Source: Mansonella perstans
Lineage: Eukaryota; Nematoda; Chromadorea; Rhabditida; Onchocercidae
NCBI GenBank assembly: GCA_037074765.1
Contig: JBAMDO010000043.1
Span: 536,650 to 600,649, forward strand
Direction: 5' to 3'
Length of the DNA: 64,000 nt
The translations under genes were made by a program, and so were the position numbers. This document shows positions 52,426 through 64,000 of this stretch, in pieces. Positions within the stretch are counted from its first letter, which is position 1, and every line of letters begins with the position of its first letter. The notes under the pieces were generated by a model that was not told the origin of the DNA, did not search any database, and saw nothing but the letters and a program-made list of their open reading frames with translations.

Positions 52426-55400
52426 TCTTCTTGAGAAATGTTTTGTTTACCTGAGTATATCAGACATTTCATATCAATGGCATGACAACAATATTCAGCG
52501 ATTAAATGAGCATAATATTGTGTGAGACATTCTCATGATACTTACAACAATCTAGAATGAGAAAAATGAGAAGTTGGACTGCTCGTAGATCTGATAGAAA
52601 GTCGAGATCTGGTGAAAGAGCTGGACTGCAACGGAAAGAATATGAAAAGTGTATGGGGATGCAATGATCGGTTGATGGGGATGCAAAGCAGTTGCGTACA
52701 TATGCAGTGTCTTTTCCTCATAAGCTATAATAATTCTGAAATTTCTGCATAATATAAGCATCAACATGGAAGTAATTCCCTACTTGCATATATAGCAAGC
52801 ATCTTTGTAATTAGATGAATTGATTCATATGTCCTGTGTTCTTTACTTCGAAACTCACCAAAATTTAACAGTGCTTCCAAATTTTGGGAAGTTTTCAGTA
52901 AATATTCAATATAATGTGAATTTCGTCAATTAAGCTTAGTAAGATACTCAAATTTTGTCAATATTGCATGTTTTCACTATTTGTAAATTTTGATTTTTCA
53001 AGCAATCTTTTCGTAAAAGAATTTTAAACTGAAGATTTCATTTACTATTACAAGAAATTATTGATATGTATTCATTGTTTAACCCTATCGTTCAATGCAG
53101 CACACTTTTTTCCTCTGCTTATGCAATTAATTGAAGATTGGAACTCACCAGGGCAGTTATAGTACGTTTACAGTACCTCATTCGACAATTTTACCGTGAA
53201 TTATTTGAGAGAAATAGTTGATATAAGGAACAATAAATACATTTCATCAAGGAAATTTTAAGTAAAGCACGGTACCTTCGCCAATCATTCCTTTCCAATA
53301 GCATCAGGAGTGATTTCTTCAACAGCATTGAAAGACTAAGCAAGGTAAGATTAGATACATGCATTCAAAGAATGTCATTGAAACTTGATGAATGATTTTT
53401 CAGAATATTTGTCTTTCCTGCAGTGTAATCGCACATCGTACGATATGTACGTGGTCTGTCTGCAAAGACCAATATTTTAATGATATTTTTTTGCAGGCAT
53501 TTGAATTTTTTCCTTCGAATTAGCGAGTATTTTACGTAAGAAAAATTCATATATGGGTGGAAAAAATTACTTAAAACAAATGAGTGCGCAAGAATCATCA
53601 AAGGACAATCATCAAGTGCGTAGCATTTTTTATAGGATTGATTCTCGTGTTAGTGAAAAGAATCGTTACATGCAAAAAGTAAGATGGAAGCAAATCTTCT
53701 TGACAAGTTCTTCATCAAAATTAGCTACTGTAAACATAAGTTAGAATAGGGAGATTATTTTAAGTACGCCAATTAGCTGAAAAGAGAAAATTGGAAAAGG
53801 TGTCAATGAGAGTGGGAAAATCAGAATGGATTTATAAATAAGGATTTTTGGAGCCTTAAATCGTCAAATTGTTTGAAATTGTTAAAGTTTGATTTTGTGC
53901 ATTCTTAAAAATTTGAAATTAGCAGCATATTTTTCAGTGCAAAAGATAATTAAACTGGATAGCACATTTACACTTATCTTCATCTATCACCACTTTTACA
54001 AAGACTTTCATCTACCACTTTTCACCTTGTTAAAATATAAACTAAGAATATATACTTGATTTGTTGTTCAAATGGAAACATTAGGCAATAACGATCTATT
54101 AAATTTTCATATTGAAATCGAAGTTGATCGCTCACTATATAATGTATTAATTAATGGTAACATATTAGTTATGGCGATAACAATTCGAAACTGATCGTTG
54201 CAGTGATAGATTCAGTTTTCTTTTTTAATAGTCTCTCTCTTATATTGCTGCTTACTTCATGTTTGATAAACTTGTCATAGAATTCTAGTACGAATAAGTT
54301 TTAATTAATTTATTAATACTGATAATGTATATTTATTTTACCATCTTTGCGAGTCGTTAATCTCTTGACACTGACAGATAGCATTGTTATGTCACCCAAA
54401 AGAAACTTGAATGTAACCGTCAAACGATTCTATTTATTCATTTATCAGTTTAAGCTATCAGTGGCTGAATTCAAACAAAAAAATGCTTAAGGTTATAATA
54501 GTGATTTAGTGGTTCCTTACAACAGTAAATTCTCATAAAATGTATTATTTTTTTCATTAGTTTTCTTAATAACTAATGAAAAAACAACAAAGACTATATT
54601 TATTTTTTTTGCATCGAATGCCTTTCAAGAAAATCAGAAAGTTTCAGGAAGTTTTTTGTTGTTGACTTACGGAGGAAATGACTGTGAGAAATAAATTATC
54701 GATTTTATCTTTCATGACATAAAGATTATGTAAATATGCATTATTATGGTTTAAAATTAATGGTGCAAAATAATTGAAGCATCTTTATTTTCCACGACTA
54801 AATCGCTTATAACAAAAGAGAAAGAGTTGGAAGATAAATTTAAAACATCGAGGACCTAGCAGAGACCACATTTTCTTGCCTACTTCACTTCGAGGACTAA
54901 TATTTTCGACTATTGAAAAGTTCTCAATTCCTATGCTTCCAGTTTTGATTTGGCTACACAAATTAATCATTTTAAAAATTCCACTGAATAACGTAACATT
55001 CAAAGCAATAATTGTAAAAAATAAAAAGGTAGTGGGGAAATACCGATTTTTGTAACCTCAGCTCTGAGGGTCAAGTTAAATTTTGTATGATTTTTCTAAC
55101 AAACCAGAGAAATTAAATATGTTGCTTTTGAACAGAAATCCATGACATATGATGAATGCAAATGATGAAAAGGATGGCCTTCTCAAATTCGTTGCAATGA
55201 TGAAATGATGCGGTTTCCTTTGTCATTAACAGTATATCGGTATATCATACAGTACTATCAATTGCAACATCTCATTCATCGCGATGAAATTTATCAATGC
55301 TTGAAATAACTCTACATGCTTGGGATAACAAAATAAATTGTGCATAATATGTGGAAGGAAAAATATACTGATTCTTTAATAAAATTACGACTTCTGCTGA

Positions 55401-57760
55401 TTTCAGATTCATTCAGCAATGCATCAAATTAGCTTTAAATAATTTCTAACAGTGAAACAAGTGATCAGAGCCTGATAGAAATTAGATCCGGTTTTTTTTC
55501 CGGTTTTTTTCCGTTTTTTTTTTTAAGCACTCAATCTTTTTGAGATTGCACTCTAAGATATCTTGAAGTTAACAATTATATGTCACTTACGACATCATTT
55601 TCATAACGACAACACAGTGACTACTTCTGAGCAGCAAAAAAGTCCCTTAATAATTACATTTTTTTTTTTGCTAATGAATCATCAAGTCAGAAAGAGATGG
55701 TTGGAGACCAGAGGGACATAGTTTGCTCAATGCTTACTGTATCAGCAACAATGTCGTTTGCGATACCTTCATTATTGCCGAAAAAGATAAGAGCCGCCGC
55801 AGACGTAAAGAAAAGTTATATATCTTGTACAATCAACAAAAAGATACATCTTGCTTTGCAAACACTGTAAATGTGAAAGACTTATTATTATTGATGCGTG
55901 AACGGCACTGATGTCATAAATTCTAATTTGTCAGCACAAGTGGTAATTAATCATAATAATTTAATCTCCAATATTACACCGACCTGCTATCTCACTAATA
56001 TTACCTACGTTTGATTAAGAGCATAATAAAGATCGTTCTTCGTAGCGCACAAGTTGATAAATAAGTGGATCAGTTTAACAATACTTGAAGCCAATATTTA
56101 AGTTACAGTACGTCAGATACTAATTTTTAAATGGTACTAATACTAAATATAATAATACCAACCTTATATTAAAGAACTGCTTGATGTACCAAACAAACTT
56201 ATGACACAAAAAAAAAAAAAAAAAAAAAAAAAAAACCATTTGCGTCACATAATTCCAATAATACGTTCTTGAAAAGAATTTATCTGAATTATGTGGTATA
56301 TTTTTTCAGCAGTTATCATATTGACTATCTAAATCTTACAAAACTAAATAATCTGTATGATAAAATTCAAAGGGGAATGTAATTTTTTTTATGAATACCA
56401 TCTTTGAGATATGCCATCATTATTCGTCATGCACGGTAACATTACTAGAGATAATCATTTTGATACTTTCTGCTGATAAATCTAATCATAGAAATATTAA
56501 GGCACATGAATTTTTGATTAAATTGCATTACACACATATCCACAGGATTTCCGGCATATTCATATTACATTTATCTGCAAAAATACTTTCGTATTCAAGA
56601 ACATCTATTAATAAATGAAATTCTGAGATTTTCAACTCAGAATTCAGATGTGTCCAAGACTGGATGTGTTAACACATTTCAGCATTCCTCAGATGTCTAT
56701 ATTTAGACCGACTGAATTACCATCCTGGAATATCCTGAAAAGTGATAACACAAAATTGATCGGTTAATCTAACACTGTTATATATTGATCTAAGGAAGCG
56801 TTAAGATCGACATTCGAAACAAGCATATTTAAGACATCTCTTCCGCTAAACGCATGCCCTGAATTTACTTAATAACAGAACACAGTCAGAACATCTTTTA
56901 AAGTTAGCTTCCCCAAATTACTGAATAACTAAGCTTATTTGAAAGATTCGATTGGTAAACTTCTAGAAATAAAACCAGGAAATATTTGCTATAAAAATTA
57001 GAAAGTGTGTCATCCTCCTACATTGACATCCCCAAGTGAACTACTCAGATATCACTTTTCGAAATGTTAAAGCAAAAACAATAAAATAAAGTGGAGAAAA
57101 TGTGAAAAAATACGGAAAAAAAGAGCAAAAACTGAGCATTCAATTCATAGTATAATAGCATGACTGACAGTATTGGTATTCAAAAGAAAAAACTAAACAA
57201 AAATTAAAACTCGCAATAAGTGAAGGGCATAACCAAATTTGGAACGACATAAACAGCTGCAAGAAAAGTGAATTGCTCACGTAAACAATATAAAAATATG
57301 TCCAAACTTAATATATACAAACACACGTTTAACATCACAAATATCATTAAAAACAACAAGAATAATATGAGAGAGCATTGCAACTTATCATAAAAAAAAT
57401 TTCGCTGAGCAATAAACTCTATTAATTCGCTTGCTACGGTGCACCAAAAACTGAATATGAAGTACACTTTTTTTTTTAATTTAGCATAAGCTAAATGAAA
57501 AAATTTTCATCAGTGGTATACTTCTACTGTAATAAGCTAGTTAAGCAAGAAAATTCGACTTGAGTGAAAGAAACAATAATGCAAAATATATCCATACTTG
57601 TCAAATGATGAAGAACAAAGAAAAAAACCCGCGCAATGCATGAAAAATGGAAAAGAGGAAGATTCGTGAGATAATAAGTACGAACAAGACTGTACAACTA
57701 TGTTGGTGTAAATTGAATAACAACTACGATAAGCGCACTCATAAAATTCATTGTCTACTT
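52426..57760. other. Gene-poor stretch downstream of the AP-2 gene
   Basis: About 5.3 kb with the AP-2 3' flank at its right end. A poly-A run lies at 56208-56236 and pyrimidine-rich repeats at 55490-55525. The only protein-like piece is the open frame at 55675-55911. No supported gene. Confidence 0.35.
55675..55911 (+). CDS. Coding-like ORF without clear start, unknown
   Basis: The frame is open from about 55675 to TGA 55911 (about 78 codons), preceded by a T run and CAAGTCAG, which would make an acceptable splice acceptor. It includes GWRPEGHSLLNAYCI, DKSRRRRKEK and KDLLLLMRERH. Base composition is richer in G/C than the surroundings. There is no ATG early in the frame, so it would be a terminal exon or a relic. 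No family recognised. Confidence 0.2.
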
Positions 57761-60700
57761 TCAATTATCAAACTTCTTTATTCCATCACTTAAATGTACG
57801 CCATTGATCTGCTCTGTACAAAAGACATTTGAGTTAAGAAAGTTATCTACTGGAAATGCTGTGCTCTGATGTGACAATATATCCAATGATTCTTGTACAT
57901 AGGTCGAAAATGTTGATAATCCTATAAATATTCAACATAGGATCAAGGAATGGATTCGATGAAAAGAAAGAATGAACAACAAACCGAGCAATATCAAATG
58001 AAGTTATACCACGGAATTTTGAACGATATGTTCAGTAGAAGTAAACACCTATGTAAACCAAAAGCATCTCTACTTCGAATCTCCAACGTTATCTATAATT
58101 TTTCGGAAATTTCCTCCTAATCTAGGTTCAGCTAAAACACTTACTAATTAAGCCCACTGTCTTTTCTAAGTTTAATCCTCTATTAAAGCTGAAAAGAATT
58201 GCAAACAAAAGTATTATAAATCAACTCTCCTACTGTAATGCAAGCATCTGCCATAGTTTCTAAATGGAAAAATTTATGTGCAAAACTTTCAGTAAAATCA
58301 AACATAATTTCATAAAAACTTACCTGCCAGGATTGCCGGTGTGCCAAAAGTGTGAGTTATCAAGGAAAACCTCTCCATGGAGCTTTGCATATTATCATCA
58401 CCTTTATCCGATATTAAGACATTGTTGTCCTGTCGCAACATATCCATAAAGCCAGAAAGCAATTGCCTGAATCAAAATGTTAACATCGAAATCAGAAGTG
58501 TCACACAATCCCATCTTTTATAAGAGTTAAAGAAATAAAATATAAACTTTGCTGCTCGGAATTTTTCCTTTTCTTTTTCCAATTCCACAACAGACATTGT
58601 ATCGCATTTCTTCAGTCTGCACTGAGCAATCGATTTTGCAGGAAATTCAGTTGAACATGCATTCGCGAAATCCTTTGCAAGATGTTGAGCTTCTCCTATA
58701 ATTAGTTCAAATTTATTTTTACTCATAGCTACTTTTTTAACAGAAATGAAAGTATGAGCAATATTTTTAACCTTCATATTCTTTGCAAACCATATTATTT
58801 TGGCGCAAACCATATTATTTTGGAAAGCAAATTATACATCAAAAATTCACACACCTTCTACTAAAGATGTCAGTAAAGTTACATTTGTTGACTTCCTTCG
58901 TCCTGCCGGCAATTTTAAGCCAATACGTTCCAACTGATCGCGCAACGTTTGTCCACCATTTTTTGACTTAGCTCTGAAACACTGAAATAATTCAAAAACA
59001 TCGTTCTGTGGAAACACACATAAAAAAGTTACACAAAACATCATATCGAAACAACAATAGTTATACAATGCAACTAGAAAAGTAAAAAGCAATTAAATAC
59101 CATTATTGACAATTCCAATGCATATAAAATAGGACATTTTAATTTACGGTAAGACTAATGTAACATATAACATGAAATCCTGAAACTAACCTCCTCAATA
59201 TTCCACCTAATAATGATGCATTCAGTGATTCCGGCGGTGAAAGTCTCCGAGCTAACTGCAAATATATGAAGAAATGACTAGAACAATGCAATATGCAGCT
59301 AGAAGATATAAAAATCCACCATTCTAGCGTATTTTCTTTTTGGAAATAAATTTTCCGTATTACCAATATTGTATTCGAATTCTGCATGACAAAGAAAACT
59401 GTCGCATAAACATAACATAGAGGGAAATGAATCACGAGTAGCGTATCACGCAAATAAGCAATGAAGCAAGTAGTTAGCAAGAAGAGAAGCGAGACTAAAA
59501 TAGTTGAATGACGTTATGTGTCGGCCTCCTAATAGCAACGGAAACGACAGAGGAGCTATCGGGCGATTTTGGTTTTCGGAAAATGTGCCAAATAAAAACG
59601 TAGTTTGGCTCGAGAATCTGGAACGGTTTATGAAAATAGCGATTTCAAAATTTTTATTTCTAATCTGCTATGCATGCAATAAATTTTCAATAAATTTATG
59701 AACGCAGTAAATTTTTTTAGTCTGTTATGCATGCAATCATTTGGACTTTCGCCAACAACGTGGTCTAATTATCCGGTTTTTCCTTATATTTTCACTATCA
59801 GCCTACTCTATGAATAATAATGTTGTTGAACATGATGCTTTTTCATGATCAACTATTGCAAAATAGTGTTGTAAAAAAACCATCAAATGGGAATGAGGTC
59901 ACGAATTAAAAAGGAATATTTTGAAAGACAGAATATTGTTTTCTAAAGAACTAAGATTTTTGTAAATAAATATAATGGAAACAGAAATTTTCGAAACTTT
60001 TAGAAAAAGAAGTGGAATATTGCTGTAGAAAATTTTCATTTGCCAATCCACGAAGGATCAGTTCTCTCACTCTACAATCGCTCACTTTTTTATCAGTTTT
60101 TTTTTTTTCTTTTTTTGCATCATGCAATCAAAACACCAAAGATTTACACGCGCGACGACTTTTTCTTGATCAAAATGTGTCATATATTCATAAAATAGCA
60201 CGGCGCCTGTAAGATTAATAAATGAGGTCTAACAAACCTCCGCAACGCTGACTTTGTATTTGCTGGATGCGCAGAGCAGTGACAACCTTCCAGGTACCGA
60301 GCAGAATGTTTGCAGTGATGTTGAAGGTGAAACACTCGTCAGTAAAACTGGCGAGCTGCAGATCGAACCTAAACGAAAAACAAATCAAAACTCTTAGTAT
60401 TGTCGGTTCTATGCTTCCATTTACGACCAATGTTCCCCAGCGTCGGAAAATATATAAAAGTAGCACAAATACCGTTATGACACCACCTCCTGTGTCCCAT
60501 TTCTGCCATAAAAATACCCCGTGCAGTTTTTCATTTGCCCCTGTCGAGTTGACAACTGTTCTACAGGCAACAAAATTCCCTTATGGACTGTTAAAAAAGC
60601 CTCATAATCGCTATTTCATTTTAAATTAAAATTTCTTGGAAAAAATATCTTTATTAAACTTGAGCTTTCTACGTTTACTTTTTCTTGATCTACTAGAAAT

Positions 60701-63590
60701 GCAAAACTTGCAGCTTTCGCAAGTACTAAAAAAAATTGCATACTGAAAAGATTATCACCAAGGTCTTCATTGCATTCGTCACCGGTTGATTCATTTGAAC
60801 TGAGCGTTGCAGGACTATTCTACAATAGTTCAATGAAAAAGCACTTTTCTGTAAATTGGTATGTAGAAATGAATGTAAGTTAGCGATAGTAATCAGGAAC
60901 TCTCCGCCAGAAAACTTCACACTGTTTTATTTCTTTTATGTTTAATATTTCTCTCATATATTACAAGTGTAGAGGTCATCATAATTTCTACTGTTCAAGT
61001 CTATATTTCGTAACTGAGATCGCTAATCTGAGCAAATTTTAGAACTAGAAAAAGAAGACGTTTCTGATTACTATTACTAATTTAAATTTATTTCTACATG
61101 CAGTGGTGGTTTCTATACTGAAATAGATTAATTTACAGAATAACGTCTTTTCAGAAATATATTGACTAGTTCTTTGACCAATTTTAGGACATACCCAAAT
61201 ACACAATGTCATCCTGATAATCATTAAGATAATAATTATATGAGTTGTTTTAATCAAAGAATCAAAAAATTGAGCAAAATAATTCCAACCTGGCCAAAAC
61301 TGCAATTCATGGTTCTATCGGGCGATGTCAGGTTACTTTCATTCTTCACACTTTCACAATTATTCTGGGCAGATAAAACTGGCAACAAATTAAGCAGTGT
61401 TTCTTCAACCGTCTTTGCGCGTTTCGAGCAAATCACTGAGCCATCATCATAAACTTTTGCACCACCAAGCCGCTTTCTTTCTAGGCTTTTCTTCTCAAGC
61501 AACAGCATTCCAATTCGATCAATTTGTGCACCTGCAGTATGCCGACCAAAAAAAGCTGTCCTGTTGGTTTGCTTATGAAATGGAAGCATCGTCATATATT
61601 CAGAACCTACTCTGAAAATGAAGTATATAATGCTTGACAAATTAGGCTACAGGATACAATAACATATTCAACACAACACATCTGGCCCAACCATTCTTCT
61701 ATATAGTAAAAGAATATTGTTTGAATAAAATAATGCTTACCACAAGAAAAATAATGCACATCAGGAAGAGAAAGGCTTTATTTATCACCAAATGCATGCA
61801 AGAATACATCATGGATGTAATTCACTGAAAATATTTTAAATTTAATCATTTTAATTTCTTTATAAGAGAACATGAAAATTGCGATCTATTGGAGGAGATG
61901 AATTAAACATAACCGATACTAAAATATGAAAATTTTGAATTCGGTAGTACAGATCAAGTGCAGAATCAACTGATTAAAAAATACGAATTAGGATAGTCAA
62001 ATGTTATATTACCATGATATTAATAACAAGTCAAACGATATTAATTGTTAAGAAAAAAAAAAAAAAACAAAACTGTAGAACCAGATGAATATATAATTCC
62101 GATATGATGATTAGTAGGAATAAAGTAGGACCAGGATGAAGTTATGTTGAAGACGCAACTTTGAAACGATTAAAATTATTGATTTTATTCAAAATGACTC
62201 TAAAAATTCTAAATTCTAAACTTTATGTTCTTTCCATTAAAAAAAATAAAGTACATAAAGTAATTGCCAATATAATCAGAATGCTTTTTCCTTAAAGTTC
62301 AGAAAGAGGTCAATCAATTTATAACAGTGGAATCAGGTAATATGTAACTAGAAAGCGATACAACGACCTGGAATCAGAATAAGGAGCTCCTCTTTGGGAG
62401 CACCCAAAAGTTTTAACCTAACACGGCAAAAATAGTAAGAGTTATGCGGATCAAATTATTTTGATTGGTACTTCGCCATCTGAATCACAAAAAAAGCAAA
62501 AAAGAAACCACGGAAACGCCAAAATGAATGTCCCATTTGAGACCATAGAAGCCAAGAAAAGGTACATTTAAGAGTTCCAGTACAACAAAGAACATGCTAG
62601 ACATCTAGGACCGCTCTAGCCTGAATTCTTATGATCGCGTGAGGATTATTTTTATTCTACTTGCATGTAATTTTTTGAATAAGATGATTTCTTGCTTTAA
62701 ACTTCCATATGTTTTTGTGTTCTATCAAAAAATATACGGCAGAAAATGCATGAAGCAAAATCAGGAAAAGAGGTAAGTCAGATCCGGTAAAATTAAGATG
62801 GAAAAAAGAAGTTAAAACGATAAAAATTGGGCAAAAATATGAAAACGAAAAATGCAAAGCAATTTTAGCAATGGCTCACGTTAAAGCAGGCATATTGAGT
62901 TGGGTTTCGTGGTAATTTTTCGGTATTATTTCTCATTTATTCTTTCATATTGTCAAAATTCAGAAGAGAAAAATAGCATGAACTGATAAACAACAACGTG
63001 ATGATTCTTCTTTAAGATGATAAATTTAGGTTTGTATCTGCGTACGTAGGAAAAATTCTATTATCAAAGATCCCATTGAATGAACAGAAAGTACTAATCA
63101 TTCAATATGAAATGATTTCCATACGATTAGATCAGGAGAAGGTATCAGGAGGATAAATACAATGCTTTCTACACATGTGCTATTTGATGGCGCGTTGAAT
63201 GCACCAGCGATACTAAGCAAGAGAATAGGCGGATGTATTTAATCTGAAGGAAAAAACGCTGTTGAAGCTTACAGTTCAATTCACATTATTCATAAATACA
63301 GACATACTGCCTCAACAACTGCAATAGATATTCATAGTAAATAACATATACAATATTTCGACAAATTTGATAAAATTGATCAGTCTAGGTCCTTTTGTAA
63401 AGACTAATTCTTTTATAAAAATATAATTTTTAAACTTAGTTCATCTCTTTTGAAGATAGTGAAGGAGAATTGGGAATATCGAATGACTAGTTGCGTACTT
63501 GTTTGCGTGATAAAACTTACACTTCTCTGAATCCAATCCAATTTCTAAACCATCAATGCTTTTTGTCATGTGAATCTTGCTATTAAGCAT
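57761..63590 (-). CDS. AP-2 family transcription factor
   Basis: Sequence-specific nuclear factor that dimerises through a helix-span-helix and binds GC-rich palindromes; worm AP-2 genes (aptf) act in neuronal fate and sleep-neuron control. Exons: 63523-63590, 61290-61611, 60744-60819, 60238-60368, 59191-59255, 58855-58973, 58548-58695, 58324-58466, 57761-57921; 410 residues, phases consistent. The conserved region starts near residue 177 with [20 protein letters not shown], then [20 protein letters not shown] (about 202-221), [27 protein letters not shown] (about 240-260), [20 protein letters not shown] (262-281) and the dimerisation part with [15 protein letters not shown] ending near 358. 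These blocks are nearly diagnostic. The N-terminal third is poorly conserved; a PPxY-type activation motif was not seen. The first exon (ATG 63590) is the least certain, separated by a 1.9 kb intron and using a GTGTAA donor. Confidence 0.93.
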
Positions 63591-64000
63591 GTTAATTTGT
63601 AGAATGATTTGTAAAATTCTTATGAATACTACTTGAGTGGATATCGAAAGTAGCATCCGAATACAGGAATTGACTATGATACACATAAAAATGATCGAAA
63701 TTACGGGATCGAGTGACCGTAATTCGACCTTAACAAACAGATTAAGCTCATCACCGGTTTATCTCATTCAATTGCTTAGCTTAGCCCTTAATCTTTTGAT
63801 TTTCCAGATGTTATACACTAGTAATTACCAGAAGAGGCAAAATATTACTGAACTTATATAATTTATCACACATTTCATTCTATCTTTTTGTTATTTTAGC
63901 ATATATTTTGATATCTGTCAGTAAAATTGAGTAAAATTGCAAAATCCTAAGTTTGGAATTCAAACCATTTATTCATTTAGTTTTATTCATTCATGAATAA
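63591..64000. other. Upstream side of the AP-2 gene to window edge
   Basis: A/T-rich, no supported exon. It probably includes promoter or 5' UTR of the AP-2 gene. Additional 5' exons could lie beyond the right edge. Confidence 0.35.

Overview
This looks like one strand of a nematode chromosome. The DNA is very A/T rich. Genes are split into many short exons with worm-type 3' splice sites (runs of T then CAG or TAG), and the gene families (UNC-63-like acetylcholine receptor subunit, TWK potassium channel, epsin, SMAP, AP-2) are animal. A/T bias, intron sizes of about 100 to 2000 bases and wide gene-poor stretches would suit a spirurid or filarial worm, but that narrower placement is inference. 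I see no bacterial operon, phage, CRISPR array, rRNA or convincing tRNA.

Layout. 132-823 (-): 5' end of a nicotinic acetylcholine receptor subunit running off the left edge. 2225-11537 (-): multi-exon C2H2 zinc-finger gene, true 5' end not found. 11.5-15.5 kb: non-coding, with microsatellites and homopolymers. 15524-18135 (+): complete epsin (ENTH, two UIMs, NPW/DPW and NPF motifs). 19247-24144 (-): RUN + PH domain protein resembling PLEKHM2/SKIP, tail to tail with epsin. 24151-24558: five copies of an 82-base tandem repeat in the divergent promoter. 25197-29654 (+): SMAP-type ArfGAP. 33287-40692 (-): two-pore (TWK) potassium channel, with further candidate 5' exons at 40.2, 45.9-46.1 and 52.3-52.4 kb. 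40.7-57.7 kb: gene-poor, with repeats, hairpins and orphan exon-like ORFs. 57761-63590 (-): AP-2 transcription factor.

Exons were placed by hand from reading frames, splice consensus and phase. For the five genes with both ends called (epsin, RUN/PH, SMAP, TWK, AP-2) every junction keeps frame and the total is a multiple of three, which is strong internal support; individual junctions can still be wrong. Epsin, the SMAP ArfGAP and the RUN/PH protein all belong to membrane traffic (clathrin endocytosis, Arf GTPase control, lysosome positioning) and sit side by side, but animal gene order gives no proof of joint function. The channel and receptor subunit are neuromuscular membrane proteins; the AP-2 and zinc-finger genes encode regulators.

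Most worth a second look: the receptor intron whose acceptor looks one base short of consensus, the repeat array that carries a splice-acceptor-like motif in each unit next to a start codon, the 31-base duplication that supplies a stop codon, and the phase-matched alternative first exons of the potassium channel. I did not find a clearly new multi-gene system.
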